Notes under the pieces: generated by a model
Database searches by the model: none
Told to the model about the DNA's origin: nothing
Seen by the model: only the letters and a program-made list of their open reading frames with translations
Source of the DNA: Cucumis sativus
Taxonomy: Eukaryota > Streptophyta > Magnoliopsida > Cucurbitales > Cucurbitaceae
NCBI RefSeq assembly: GCF_000004075.3
Contig: NC_026656.2
Span: forward strand, 1,426,001 to 1,490,000
Reading direction: 5' to 3'
Length of the DNA stretch: 64,000 nucleotides
Position numbers and translations under genes: made by a program
Shown here: one piece after another, positions 35,401 through 48,640 of the stretch
How positions within the stretch are numbered: position 1 is the first letter of the stretch
Layout: every line of letters starts with the position of its first letter

Positions 35401-36260
35401 TATTTCTTTCTAAAACATAAATATTTTGTAAACACTCTAGAAAAAAACTTCTAGTGTGGCCCAAATGGTTTGTGATGTGTGAAGATGACTTAATTACTAC
35501 ATTAAAGCTATTAGTTTCATTTTTGAATTAGATTGATTTTGAGACTTTATTATTAAATACTTCCCTAGGTTTGAAAATTTGTTGATGACTAAACAAGTGA
35601 AATCAATGTTAATCCATGAGAAATGACATTACATGAGTTTTTTTTTTTTTTTTTTAAAGTCACAGAACTGGCCTCCTGCTTAATACCATACTGAAACACT
35701 AGTGGTCGACCCAAATGCCTAAGCTAATGTGTTATTTTAAAGTGTTGATATTATTAAATATAACATAATTCATTAGCTTAAGCTTTTAAATTAATCAGTG
35801 ATTTATCATCGTATCAAAGTCTCATTTGTTCATATTCCTATATATTGTCATTTTCTCCTCTAATTAATATTGATTTCACTGGTTGGATCTTCTACAAATT
35901 ACAAATAAGCTTAAGCTATTATCTCAATGGGTGATTTAATATATTACAACAAATTTATTTATATATAAACACTTAAACAAAACATTTGCTTGCTTGTTTA
36001 TCTGACATTGAATGGTCTACGATAGGATGTTTTCAGCATTGCAATAGGCTGGTTTCTATTTGGAGGACTTCCCTATGATTTTGTAAGCCAATCTCTTTTA
36101 AAGTTGAAGTATTTAATAATTTGATGCAATTTCTTTTGTTCTTTTTGTTAATTTATCATTCCTTTTCTTTTTTCTTTTTTGCTAGCTTAATGTTGTTGGG
36201 CAGTCAATTGGGTTTCTTGGATCTTGCATCTATGCCTATTGCAAGCTCCATGGGAAATAA
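29497..36260 (+). CDS. UGNT1: Nucleotide-sugar transporter, UDP-GlcNAc transporter UGNT1-like
   Basis: Ten exons join in phase to 346 aa: 29497-29644, 31169-31245, 32498-32665, 32996-33129, 33946-34076, 34548-34592, 34706-34803, 35158-35265, 36026-36082, 36186-36260. After a soluble, acidic/Thr-rich N-tail (1-33), [20 protein letters not shown] starts a drug/metabolite-type transporter with about ten hydrophobic segments. Landmarks are [18 protein letters not shown] (57-74), [17 protein letters not shown] (142-158), [18 protein letters not shown] (193-210) and, near the end, [15 protein letters not shown]. These match the SLC35D/UGNT1 family, whose Arabidopsis member moves UDP-N-acetylglucosamine into the Golgi for glycan building. 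The short C-terminus ends KLHGK. Intron 2 hosts a SINE-like piece and a LINE piece. Substrate is inferred from family only. Confidence 0.85.
31345..31425 (-). mobile_element. tRNA-derived SINE-like fragment in UGNT1 intron 2
   Basis: On the minus strand an A-box-like TAGCTCATTTAGC (31408-31396) is followed 31 nt later by a B-box GGTTCAATCCC (31364-31354). This is the spacing of a tRNA-type pol III promoter. The piece is short and has no clear tail, so the family is unknown. It is not a tRNA gene because no cloverleaf closes. Confidence 0.5.
31500..32250 (+). mobile_element. LINE 3' fragment in UGNT1 intron 2
   Basis: Broken plus-strand frames include [20 protein letters not shown], which resembles the last coding segment of plant LINEs. 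It is followed by a tail CATTTCTCTTAATGAAAGC, TTAACTTTCTTAT and a short A run near 32240-32246. It is in sense orientation relative to the host gene. Stops and frameshifts show it is inactive. Confidence 0.6.
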
Positions 36261-39200
36261 GATATCAAGATGTATGAAGCTGCCCCTTCTATGGCTTGGG
36301 TGTAATCTCTTAATACATATACTAAAAGAAAACAAGTTTATATTATTATTATTATTATTATTATTGTGCTGATCACTTCTCTACTTGCTTTGTTACCTCT
36401 CCCAAATTTTGATGCAATCCAAGTTATTGTGGAAAGGAAGAAAAACTAGAGGAAATAGTGAGGGAATCTCTCATCCATATTTCTTATATTTTGGTTCCTC
36501 GTGAATATTTCTATTTCTCTTTTGCATGACTCATGTATGAGTCCGTATGAAAATTTATATAATGTAGTTATCTCATAATAATTGTCAAATTGTCGTGTTA
36601 ATAGGTTCTCTTTTCATACATTCAATGGTGCAAAATTGGCGAAGAGTCTCTTGAATAATTTACGTGAAGTTTATCCGATGGTCTAATTTTTTTTTCCCGA
36701 AATTTCTTGGAAGTTAGGAATAAAGTTCAAAATGTTGGTTTTGAAATATCTGTTTAGTAAGTTTGTTTGAGGATGGTCTAAAAAACAATTATTTTAGATA
36801 GTACTTATTGTTGTATATATTTTATGCCTTTTTTCCAAGTTCTTAACCAACTCTTCCTTTGAGCTTTACATGATTATCTTCACACATATATGTGTATGTA
36901 TATGTATATGGATATAATTTTTTTTTCTATTTTAGTCAAAACTATCTTCAAACATGTCTTTAAATCAAACAATAGTTTTACGGTAGTTCACATTTTATAC
37001 TAGTTAAACTATGTTTATTTTGACGGATAATAATAATGAGTTGTGGTTAAATAATATATATAAATAATAGAAGCACACATTTGATTATATATGGATATAT
37101 TTATTTTAGTATAAAATGAATCAAAAAAGATGAAAAGAAATGTAGTTGGGATTGGACAATTTGGTCAAATATTATCATTTGAATAGGAGATGGGGAAGAA
37201 CAAAGCATGTTTTCTTACCTTTTCTATTTGTTTGGAAAAAGGCTAATAAAAGAAGTCTAATTATTTAGTCATAGGTGGTGGAACATGCATGGTCTCTTTT
37301 TTTTCGATAAAAGTTCATCAATAAGTGAACGTTTGAATTGACTTTTTAAGTATGCTTTATAAATACAAAAAAAAAATGTTTATAAACACTTAAAAAATCA
37401 ATACAAACACATCCTAAGTATTAACTATATATTTATTCGAAAAAGTTTATAAATTTTAATACAAATCCTGATGAGATCGATGCATTAGTGATAGTTTGAT
37501 CACACTCAATGGATTGAATTTTTGTCCAATGAAATTAGTTTAAGTGTGTGTAAGCTATTCCCCACTAAAAAAAGGCTAGACTTTTATTAAATATTAATCG
37601 GTTAAGTTAGGGTTTAGATTAAGATTATTTTGCAAATTCAGGTTTATTTTCACCTTTCTATATTTTCTTTTTACATTATTACTTAGTTTTTGTTTCATAG
37701 AATTAAACCTCAAACTTTAAAGTTGAATTTTTAAATATAAACCTAAGAGATTATGATTTAGGAGTACTACAATGTTACGACATGTCAGAAGTTATTATCT
37801 TCTTTGATTTTAAGAAAGCAAATTAAATATTTTTTTCCACAAACTTTTTTTTTATATATATAAAAAGGTTGTTTTGTATTTCTCTTAGATTATGTTGTTT
37901 GTTGAATGAGGAGAAAGGGAACATTGACTATAAAGAGAAAGAGAAGTTGAAGATAGAAAAGAAAAAAAGGGTATATATATGTTGAATTATTATTATTATA
38001 GGCAAAAACCCTATAGGAGAGTGTTCCCTTAGTGCATGGCCAAAGCCTGCCCATCTCCTTTAATTGCATGCCCTTTTCTTTCATATATATCCTCCCCTTA
38101 TTCATTTTCTTTCTACGCTTTCATCGATTCGATATCGACATTTTTCATTATATCGTAAAATAAATCAGAAAAATTACAAATAAACAACAAAATATATTTA
38201 AATTTGTTTAATTCACCATTCACAAAAAGGCTAAGCTTTCTTACCTCATCTAATTTTTTTTTTATTTTTTTTTGTTTTTACAACTTTTCTAGAAATATCT
38301 ATCGACACGTACATATTATTGATATTCTTGTAGAAGTAAGGCCTCGGTATTATTCCATATCGACATCATTATTTAAAACCCTAGTTACGTTGTTGCCTAA
38401 CGTTCTTCTCTCTCTCTTTGTCTCCTTTTTCTTTTCTTTGTGCTGTGAAGCTATATATATATTGTTGTTATGATCTTAAAGGAAAAATTGTTTATTCTTC
38501 TTACAAACGCTATATTATAATTAGTAGGGAAAAACCAAAAACAAGCAAAAGAAAAGATGTATATATATATATGAGGAATGATTTATGCGCTAATTTTAGT
38601 TACATTTTCTTTTTGTATTCTCTAACTGAGAGTGAGAAAAGTGAAGATTGTTTTTCTAACTTGGAATTGGAAAGAGAATTATGTGATGGATCGTATGATA
38701 ATTTTTGTAGTTTTTCCCTTTCGTTTTGAAAATTTTCCATGAATATTATTGTGTTTTCTAGTTTTGTTGTTTAATAATCAACCATCAATTAACTTAATTA
38801 TTTTATACTCCTAATTATGAGGAAGGAATCAAAAGATTTGATTTTTGGTTGGGTGTGTTTTTAAAAAGAGACAATGATGTGATTTATTTGAGAGAATAAT
38901 TGAAGAGCATGCGTGAATATATAAAAGACCTTTAATTATCTAATTAGATTATTTCCAAAACTTTCAAAGTTGTGACAAAAAATTAAAACTAAAAACCATA
39001 GTAATGGCCAAACCATATATGATTATTTCACACCTAAATTATATAATATAATGTATGTCATTTTTATGAACATTATATTATTTCTAAAGTTCAATTTCTA
39101 TGACCCCATTCCATTTATCTTTGTCGCTAAAATTAAAGGGAAAAAAGAAAAAAACCTTTTTAATGATTTGACAAGCCACCACATTGCAATAACAAGTGTG

Positions 39201-40247
39201 CCATACAACGACGATTTACGTTAAGAAAATAGAAATCTCAATATTTAACATGGCTAAAACGCTATACATAACGTTAAAGATGATGCCGTTTTGTACAACG
39301 ACAATTTTTAATCTATCACCACACGTCTATAATGCTAATTCACATGTTAGGTCTAAAGTGTCAAAATTGTTGTTAATAAAACGACTTTAACTTATTCAAA
39401 ATTGTTGCTAATTCACATATTTAATTTATTCCATTTGCTAAATTGAATCAATTAGTTCAACGATAATTGACACGATTTTTTATTATAAAAGCGAGAGATT
39501 CGATATTTGATCTTTATATTCTAACAAAAACCCGACCTTAGTATCGTTTATTAACTATTTCATACTATATATACATATATATAATTACTATATTCTTTAA
39601 ATTGACATGAGAGAATATTTTTGTTGATAGTTTTCAAGAAAACTATACATACAAAACACTTTATAAAAGTAACATAATTAACATATTTGACTACTTGTTA
39701 ACCAAATTTGTTCCAAACTACAACAATTTCAACTTTGATACTAAAACTCACTAGAAAAATTAGTCATAAAAACCCTAGACAATAATATCATCAATTCAAC
39801 AAATTTTCTTTTAAAAGTTCCGATGAAAAATGCATAAATCAATAATACGGCCAAAAAGTCATCGAGACAAAGCCAAAACACATGAACATAAATTAACTTA
39901 TATTATCGACCTAGAGGTAAATTAATAATAACAATCAACCCGAACTTATTTTTCTTACCGCTAAAACGTTAAAATATGAAATTAGTTGAAATATTTTTGA
40001 ACAAAACATGGAAATAAATAATGTAAAAGGTTAGGGGTATAGGAATAGAATAATAAAATAGAACTAAAAGGGGAATAGAATTAAAGAAAGAAAGATGAAT
40101 GGAGTGGGGAGATAGGGTTTGGTTTAGAGAAGGGCAGGCAAAGGGGTCCCAAAGCTTGGAAGCTTTTGAGAACAAAAAAGCTTCACATTTCAAATTAAAG
40201 AATAACTCTTCCTTTTCTAACATAATTTCCACTTTCCTTTGAAGTAT
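36261..40247. other. Intergenic region, transporter gene to MIR171
   Basis: It begins with the 3'UTR of the transporter, including an ATT repeat at about 36340-36366. The rest is AT-rich. A short GC-richer patch at 38010-38080 stands out but shows no coding frame with homology and no convincing miRNA hairpin. The open frames at 38204-38473 and 38418-38729 are low-complexity and not supported. Confidence 0.5.
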
Positions 40248-40256
40248 TATATAAAT
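40248..40256 (+). promoter_or_regulatory. TATA box of the MIR171 gene
   Basis: TATATAAAT lies about 85 bp before the 5' arm of the miR171 hairpin, consistent with a pol II start near 40280. The position fits the usual TATA-driven plant MIR promoters. Start site itself is inferred. Confidence 0.55.
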
Positions 40257-40319
40257 GAGAGAATTTTAGTCTAAGAAGAAGGAAAAAACATTAGACAATG
40301 TAGTGTGTATAAGTTCAAA

Positions 40320-40435
40320 AGATTACAAAGAAGCGATGTTGGGGCAGTTCAATCTCAAGGCCGAGTTTTGTTTTCTTCCTCTCTAAAATTCCGTCTCTTT
40401 GATTGAGCCGCGCCAATATCACTTAACTTTCTTTC
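40320..40435 (+). ncRNA. MIR171: MIR171 precursor (miR171a-type mature sequence)
   Basis: The 21 nt at 40400-40420 begin TGATTGAGCCG and end CGCCAATATC; they are identical to the classical plant miR171a as I know it. The 5' arm at 40335-40355 (GATGTTGGGGCAGTTCAATC plus T) pairs with it with only two internal mismatches, two G.U wobbles and one end mismatch. The loop is 44 nt (40356-40399). The lower stem continues with GAA/TTC and AAAG/CTTT pairs after a 2-nt bulge. Known role: miR171 guides cleavage of HAM/SCL6-type GRAS transcription factor mRNAs, acting on meristem maintenance and branching. The mature strand is on the 3' arm, as in other MIR171 genes. No upstream peptide ORF of any length was found in the predicted leader. 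Confidence 0.93.
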
Positions 40436-42522
40436 TTTTTTATTCACTCATTGTGTCAATATATATATACAGGAGAGAGAGTGACATGCAATGTAGAAAT
40501 TTCTCTCATTGGAACTGTTTTATTTATCAAACTCTTACTGCCTCAAAATCTTCTGTATGTAGTCCTAAAAACACTACTTTTGCAACGTTTTCTCTATTAT
40601 ATATATCAACAATGTACCAAACTTTTACATACGTTTAAATTTTCTATCTGCACACCTAACGTAACAAAAATGTTTATGTTTTTTCTCTTTTGAGAGTTAT
40701 AATATTTGATGGGACGAATAAACGATGTGGTTGACGGTTCTATATGTATGAATGTTATATGTTTTGCAGAGAAAAGTACTAATATCAGAGAGAAGAATAT
40801 TGGTGAAGGATAGCATCATATGATAGGTGTCAACTTTACTATGTTATTTTGCATCACCTAGGCTGGAAGAGGAAGAGCATTGTGTATGAAAGTGAAATGT
40901 GTGTGGTTCATCAGTTTGTATGGTTGAATGTACGAGAGAGATTAAATCTCCCATTTTAGAAGGTAAAGAAGTTATGTGTCGTCTCAGTTGCATCTATCTA
41001 TTATGCAACTCAGATATATTGTGCAACTTGGACACACTAGCTCCCAATCAAAATTTTGTAATGTAACAATTTTTATAATTAAAATTATTTTTATTCTTTT
41101 GTACGATGTATAAAAAGTACGGGTAGCGTGGGTTAGGTGCGAACCGATGAAAAAGAAGAAGAGACACTAACGAACATGCATAAATCATATTGAACTAGAA
41201 TGATGAATGCCATTAATTTTTAACATGTTTGAGTGTGATTTTGAAAGGGTCAATAAATCATTTTTATTATTTTCAATAAAATTCATTACATCATTTGAAA
41301 TCAATAAGATTGGTTGGAAAAATATATATTTTTATAAGTTGAAACATTTTCTTGAATCATTTTTAAATATGACAAAAGTGATTTTCACAATTTAAAAATT
41401 ACTCTCAAATATGCTTTTCATCAATTTAGCAACAAAAACTTGTACATTTGTTGTAATTGTTAAATCAGGTACATCATCTATGTTAAGTAAACATTTAAAT
41501 TATTAGCTTAAAAAAAAACTAAAAAAATTATTATAAACTACAAAACTATTAAAAAAATTTATAAAATATAACAAAATGATAGAAGGTAAAATTTGGCTAT
41601 ATTTTGTATTTAAAAGTAACCCTAAAAACTAAGGAACTTATTGTGGATAGCAAAAAAAACTTAAATAAGCTATAGAAAGAGTTGGATGAATTTTGCTATA
41701 TTTTGTAAATAGTTCTAATATTATGCAGTTGAAAGTATTTGAACTTTTTCATATTTGTATTAGTGCTTATCACTGACATATTATAAAATTTTGCTATATA
41801 TATGTTAATTTATTTTTCTATATTTAAAAAATATTTGAAAAAAGAGTTATAATTGTTATTATAGTTCTAAATGAGTATAGTTTTGGGTGCTTTAATAACA
41901 CACTCACATATGTAATATTTTAGCATTTTTTAGGTAATTTCTTTCGATTTTTTTTATTTTATAAAATAGAATATTATCAACATTTTATAAGAAATTGTTT
42001 AGTGTAGGGAACAACATAATTGTCACTTTTCTAATGGATGTTCGATTAGAAAAAGAAAGTTTGATAACGAGAAACATGAATGATATCCTATATCAGAGTT
42101 TCAATGGAAACAAACAACTGGTAAAAAAAACATGAATTGATATCCAATTGAAGCAAAAGGTTAGAGTTTGAAATTGCAGATGCTAGCCAGCAATATAAAA
42201 GATACACAACCACAAGAAGCACAATGACCAATAATTCCAAACTCAGTGAAACCGACATTCTCGAGGCATCACGAGCCTGCAAATGATGATCTTAAGATTG
42301 CATCTATATGACATAAAAGAAGAAAAAAAAACAGCCATACAGTGAAATTCAGAAGTTCCAAATTGATGGTCAGCTTTCTTAGGATAGGATTTGAAAGAAG
42401 AAGAAAACAAGTAGAAGCTTTTTATCATCTACTTTTCCCTCTTCCATCTCTTGCTCTCTGGCTGATCTGATGAATTATATTCCAAGACACAAAAAGTCTT
42501 GTAGCAGGCACCGGCCTACGGT
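40436..42522. other. Spacer between MIR171 and the RLCK gene
   Basis: The first part is presumably the 3' portion of the pri-miR171 transcript. Two degenerate dispersed-repeat copies are visible around 41560-41610 and 41690-41810. DNA from about 42080 to 42522 is likely the 3'UTR of the kinase gene. No other exon seen. Confidence 0.5.
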
Positions 42523-45500
42523 TTATCGACGACGATGAACTCCAACATTCAAAGGAGAGGTTCTAATATTTCTTGATTGAGTGTATGTTAACTGGTGCAG
42601 TCCATCTGATTTCTTCTTTCGTCGACCTTGTTGAGACAAGCGTGAATGATATGCTAGGATGGCAAGGTCGTTTAGGTCTTGTAGAGGAACCAGAACCTTG
42701 ACAACTTCATCCATGGTCGGACGAGATTTTGGATCTCTACTGATACAGTGAGAAGCAAGTCGAGAGATTTTTTGAACGCCCTGGATGGAGTAGTTAAGCT
42801 CCAAACGAGGGTCCACTATATGATAAAGCTTCCTTTTGTCATCTAAATATGGTCTAGCCCATGACACTAGGTTCTGTTCACCACTTGGACGTTTCTTGTC
42901 CATTGATCTCCTTCCTGTTAAGATCTCGAGTAGGACAACGCCGAAGCTATATACATCACTCTTTGAAGTCAAATGCCCTGAAAATGGTTAAGAGCCAAAG
43001 AAGTAGAGATTGTTAAACACCAATCTTTCAATACACAACATGTTATAAATACCACTTCGTACAGTGCAGAATAGCTATAAATTGATATAGCAATTATATA
43101 TTCTAAGCTCCAAAAAACTATATACTTCCTTCAATTCTATTCTTATTTCTCGTCCCCTGTATTTTTTATGAATAAATCGACATTAACTTACGCTCTTCGT
43201 TGTTTCATAATTCGATCTCTAATGACATTTCCTCACCTGTCATTAGATATTCTGGTGCAGCATAGCCATATGTTCCAACTACTCTGGTGGAAACATGTGT
43301 TTTGTCTCCTTGAGGCCCAGCCTTTGCCAAACCAAAATCCGAAAGCTTCGCATTGTACTCCTGCAAGAGTTTGTCCTAAGATATGTCATACAGTTATTCG
43401 AAAGACTCGGAATATGAATTCACAGTATTGGTAAATCACCAACCGTATCAAGCAATATGTTTGATGTTTTGAAGTCTCTATATATGACAGGTTCTGGACC
43501 ATTGTGGAGGAAGGCCAAGCCTTTGGCTGCAGCAAGTGCAATTTTAATCCTGTTTGACCATGGAAGAGGTATAGTCCCTTCAAAAGATTTGAACACCATG
43601 AGAAATTACGTCACTCTACAACCTCATTTAATAACCATTTTCATTTTGGCTTTTCTGTTTTTGAAAATCTAAGCTTATAAAAACCACTTTCATTTATAAA
43701 AACTATTAACTGACAAACAACTAAAAGCCAGTAAATTACCCCTAATTACTCACATCTTTATGTAAAAATTAACACAGTTACCCTCCCTTACTCTCTAATG
43801 TCACATATCCTTATTTCTTGTGGGCTCATTTCTTAATCTAATCACAAGAAGAGAAAACAGAAAACGAAAAGAAAAGAGAAGGATAAAAAAAGAAAAACAT
43901 AATGATGGTGACAGAGTTTGAAAGGGGTGGTTAAATTCCACAATCTTCTCTCAAAAGGTATAGCATTTGATAAGATTGTGATAGCTCCCAACCACCATTT
44001 GTACAAAAAAAGGCCATACTAACTAAAGAGGAGTGAACAGGAAAAGAAAAAGAACATGAAATGAAATGAAGAACAAAAGTCTATTTTGTAATTTCTCAAA
44101 AGAAAAAGAAGGAAAAGTAGGTAAAGTAGAAAAAACTATTGTTGTTGTTCCAATAAAAATGTCCAGACAACATCTTCACATGTCATAATTGTTAGCTTAA
44201 AAGTGAAATGGCTGGCCTGGAAAGAAAAAAACAATCAAAAGTAGTAAAGCAAGAGGACAAAAGAAGGATAAAAGAGAGAAAAGAAAAGACTAATGCAAGA
44301 GGCCAAGAGGATCCCACTTACTTCTGAAAAGATGATTTTCAAGACTACCACGCGTCATAAATTCATATACAAGAAGCCTTTGATCATCTTCAATACAATA
44401 TCCAATAAGTTTAACAAGATTAGGATGATGAAGCTGTCCAAGAAAACTAACCTCAGCCTGCAGTACATTCATAAAGATATCAGTTCTTAAACACCGATTC
44501 CATCTACATATATCTTTCTCAAAACCAAAACTAAGTTGATACATCCTTAGCATCAACATCACACTAGATGTCCAATACAAGCACAAACACACATGTCCTC
44601 TTTTACGATAAAATATATTAAAACCAATCATTTGATCCCAAATTTATATACCCTTTTGGAAAATCATGAGTTTATGTTACTTAACTATTCATTACTTTAG
44701 TTAATTTCCCAACTAATTAGTCCTTTCCATTTTTATCTCTAAGTGTCTGCCACCAAATCCTCCATTCTTGATTTTCCAATCATATTTTCTTCCAATCAAA
44801 TGACATTAAAGGTAATAAAGATAAAGTTAAATTATATTAAAATGGCCTCTATAGTCTCTTTATGTCCCTATCATTTTGCACACTTAAACTTTTAAATTAT
44901 CTAAAAAAATCCCTATGTTAATCATGCTTAGGAATTGAGAGAGGAAAGAAAAAGATGAGCATTGATGGCAAATGTTTTCTTTACTCTCTCTACTCACTAG
45001 GCCTTCCTTTCACAGCCAACAAATAAAAAGGCTAAATCATAACAACTATTCTCCAACTTTTTCATTCGTTTAGAAAATACCTCTATAGTTTCAAAAGTTT
45101 GCAATATTACCTCTTACCTTTTATAAACATTTCAACTATAGTACCATAGAATTTTGAACTGATACCGATACTTAGAACTAAGTAGCAGCAATACCCTCAA
45201 ATGATACAGTGATTTGTGGACTAGGGCTTACAAAACTACAAGGGATAATCACAATTAATTAACCCTAAAATCTCAACCATTGGTAAGAAAATTTTAACAC
45301 AATACATGTATGATTATAATCCATATAGTTTTGAAACAAAAAGTTTTCTGATAGAATCGAAAGATGAAAGTGAAGAAATTGAAATAGCGAACCTCCCATT
45401 CTCTGTGTCCTTGAAGGCCATCCGGTTTCAAGCTTTTAACGGCGACAGTGATTCCTGATCCAGGTTTCGCCGGCGCCGTCCCATTCTCTTCAATCCATCC

Positions 45501-46619
45501 TTTGAAAACGAATCCAAATCCTCCTTCTCCCAGAATGCTATCTGGCCGGAAATTCCCGGTCGCCGATCTTAGTTCCTGAAATGAAAATTTTAGCAACTGG
45601 GGTTTATATTTGTCCTCCAACCTCGTCGGCAGCGGAGCATTGTCGAAGGATAGCCGAGGTTCGGCCGGCGCACAGAAATCTCGGTCGCTTGCGTTTAAGT
45701 ATCGGGTCTCGGTAGCTGTAAATTGAAAGGATTTAAGTTGAGTAGTGATATTAACTCCATTGTTGTTGCTTCACATTTCTTTTTCAACCCATTTGTCTTC
45801 TTCATGAACATGAACCAATTCTAAGTTCATATTTTCAAAATTAAAGTTTACTCCACACAACTTTTGAAGAATAAAAGTATGGCAATAATTTCGTATAAAA
45901 AAACTTAATACGAAAAAGTTATCAAATCAACAAAATATGTTATATAATCAAACGTATTGCCAACATGAGCAAAACTAAAATTCTTTTATAAGAATATTAC
46001 CAAAGTAAAGTGAAGTATCAACACAACCATAGGCTTATGGAATTTCAAAAAATGTAGTAGCCTTTTTCCTTAGAATCTAAAGAGAGACAAAAAAAATCAA
46101 GAAGTTCCAAAGTTTTGCAGCTTTAACTCAGAATTCACATAAACAGAAAGAAAAAAAAGAAAACAGAGATTTTCTGTACAATTTTGACGAAAACCCACAA
46201 AGCCCAAAAGAAAAAGAAAAACTAAAAGCTTTAATGTCAGACATATGACAACAAAAACCCGCAAAAGGAAAATAGTACTCTCTGTTTTGTTCTCTGTCAC
46301 CATTACAAAACAATAAAATTCCCAATTTTTTTCTCTCTAAAAACCCACAAAAGAAAAGTAAAAAACAATCTAAAGAAACCCATTTTCTCATCATTGAACA
46401 AACTGAAGAAAAAAAACAGAACTGAGAGAGAGATAGAGAAAAACAAAAAAACAGAGCATTATGAAATGGAGAAAAGAAGAAGAGAGAACCTGAATCGTCA
46501 AGCAAAGTAAGGCGAGGAATGGAGTTGGGAGAATGTTTAGAAGAAGGAGAAGATTTGGAAACGTCGGAAACGGTGCGTTTAAGGACTGCCCAACACCCAC
46601 AGTTTTCATTTTCCTCCAT
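42523..46619 (-). CDS. Receptor-like cytoplasmic kinase, class VII (PBL type)
   Basis: Six exons join in phase to 433 aa: 46619-46490, 45715-45393, 44457-44322, 43577-43444, 43360-43237, 42977-42523. The kinase domain spans about 100-380, with glycine loop GEGGFG (106-111), VAVK Lys137, RDFKTSN with Asp231 and Asn236, DFG Asp249, and activation segment [14 protein letters not shown] (265-278). The insert [16 protein letters not shown] after the glycine loop is typical of RLCK-VII/PBL kinases, which relay signals from cell-surface receptors in immunity and growth. The N-terminus [10 protein letters not shown] lacks Gly2, so N-myristoylation is not expected; Cys7 and Cys9 could be palmitoylated. 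The C-tail is basic (QGRRKKKS). Introns are phase-compatible with the family. The exon 2 donor GTTCGC is weak but the frame supports it. Which PBL it matches is uncertain. Confidence 0.92.
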
Positions 46620-47084
46620 TGATATATACTTTTTTATGTGTGTTGAAGTTGCAGAGCAAAGTGAAGGGAAAATAATCTAGACATATGAATGAAAGAAACA
46701 AGAAGAAGAAGAAGAAGAAGAGAGAGAGAAATGGGGAATTTGTTCTTTGTTTTTTTTGTTGGTGATTGAAAGCATCATCATTCATCATTCATCATCACCA
46801 TCATCACAGTTTTGTGTACAAAAAGAACTTTTTTGGCCACCACCCTTTTCTTTTTTAGGTTTTTGTGTGGAGATAGGGAATTCCACACACCTTTTTAACT
46901 TCAATTTCTATCGACTCTCCCATTCAATTATGGATCGTTAAAGTGAGCTTAATTCAGTAATATTAAACGTTACAAAGTATGTACTAAAAACAAAATGGTT
47001 GTTCTTTAAGATGATAAATCGATTGATAGTTGATATTTTTTTCTTTATATTTAATTGTGTTTGGATTGACCTATAATTTCAAAT

Positions 47085-47270
47085 GACAAAACTTTTGAAA
47101 GTATTTACAAATATCACGATATTTATGATCAACCACGATAGATTACTAACTATGTCTATTATGATACAAATAGATTACCATTGTAGATAACCTATGCTAT
47201 TTTACTATATTTTATAGATAATTTGGCTCGTGTTGCTATATTTGAAATTAATCCTATATTGCAAAATTCA
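47085..47270. repeat. Dispersed AT-rich repeat, copy g
   Basis: Shares TTTACAAATATCACGATA, CACGATAGATTACTAACTAT and GTCTATTATGATACAAATAG with the family, and ends in a TTTACTATATTTTATAGATA block. More diverged than the copy at 48460. Confidence 0.5.
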
Positions 47271-48459
47271 AAACATGTTTGATTAAATGTTTAGTTTTTG
47301 AAATTTACGCTCGTACATAATGTAGTAGGGTTTCTTTTTTGTGTTTGTTAATTTGTTTGTAAAAATTCAAAAGGGATCCTATTTTTTGTTTTTTAAATTT
47401 GTTTAGGGATTTAAATGATTTTATAAAGGTGTAAAAATGACAGTGAAGAAAACTATGAGAAATCGAGCACAAATTTTTAAAATAGAAAACTAAAATTAAA
47501 ATTAAAATTTGAGCAAAACATGGAGTGTGAAAGTCGAACATTTAACCTTTAAGATTATTAGTACAAACACAATGTCGCTTTGAACTACGTACATTTCGAC
47601 AAAACTACTCACATAGTTATCGACAATATATAGCCTTCAATATAATCACTTTTATAGTGTAATAGCAATTTAGAACGAAAACAACCTTCCTTTATTGGAA
47701 CAAACATACACGTAGTCATGGTTTGAATTGATTTCAAATGCCTCTCCCAATATAGTTACGACCCTTTTCCAAACTATCGTTACACCAAATTGCGAATGGT
47801 TTCATAGTTAGTCACGAAAAGAAACAAAAAATGATAACATCATATTTGTCGAGTGAAACATATGCAAGAAAATCGTTCGAACTAACTCGATCAAGTCTTA
47901 TTAACAAAGAAGCCCTTATCAAGTTGATTAAGTCAATAGACAACCAGTTGAGGTTTTAGTAAGGGAGAAAAATATTCAAGTTTTCAATATTTTATAACAC
48001 AATCAACAAGTTACATATTTACAGGTAGATAAATCATTCAGTTATCTTCTAAATTCAACATATAAACGTGGGAAGATTCAAACTTTTAATACCTAAATAA
48101 TTGAACTATACTCGTGTTGACTAAAAAGTTGGATGAGAAAAAAAGACATTTATTATTTTTATTTAATAACGAGAAGTGCCTTAAATGTTGGACCATTTGG
48201 TGCAACATCATCATAGTTGACACAATGTAAATTCTATTATGATGCCACTAGTGAATGGGACAATTGCCCTAAAAAGAATGCATTTTCATTGATGTGAAGT
48301 TGTTGACTATTCCTTCCAACTCTTTACTCCCCTTTCAATCCAACCTTTAAAAGAATTCTATATCTTTCACCAACTAATGTAGTTTTTATATTATTTGTGA
48401 GATAAACAAAATCATGAGAGACTATATCGAACGATTCTAACGAAATGGAAGTTTTTAAA

Positions 48460-48640
48460 AATAATAAAATAAATTAAATATTTATATGTTGTAACCAAAT
48501 TTTAGATTCTATCACTTATAAAAACTGATAGACTTTTATCAATGTCTATCAATGTCACTGAAGCATATTAGTGTCTATTATTGATAGAATCTGAAAATTT
48601 TGCTATATGTTGTAAATATTTTGTCAAATTTGCTATTTTT
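48460..48640. repeat. Dispersed AT-rich repeat, best copy
   Basis: Order of motifs: ATAATAAAATAAATTAAATA, TTTAGATTCTATCACTTAT, ACTGATAGACTTTTATCAAT, GTCTATCAATGTCACTGAAG, TGTCTATTATTGATAGAATC and TTTTGCTATATGTTGTAAAT. GATAGAC and GTCTATC phrases alternate, so it can fold on itself. Related copies lie near 1600-1740, 6270, 8630, 26410, 28800, 41690, 47085 and 55300. Confidence 0.65.

Noticed and set aside
37911-38085. Possible miRNA hairpin (AAGGGAACA / TGTTCCCTT)
   Set aside because: Only about 9 bp pair, over 100 nt apart, with no known mature sequence and an unpaired purine-rich interior.
39432-39520. Possible SINE with A-box-like TAGTTCAACG
   Set aside because: The B box (GAGATTCGATA) is weak and no tail or second copy was recognised; too degenerate to call.
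40399-40638. 79-aa frame starting at the miR171 sequence
   Set aside because: It has no ATG at its start and merely reads through the mature miRNA and AT-rich DNA; not a plausible micropeptide.
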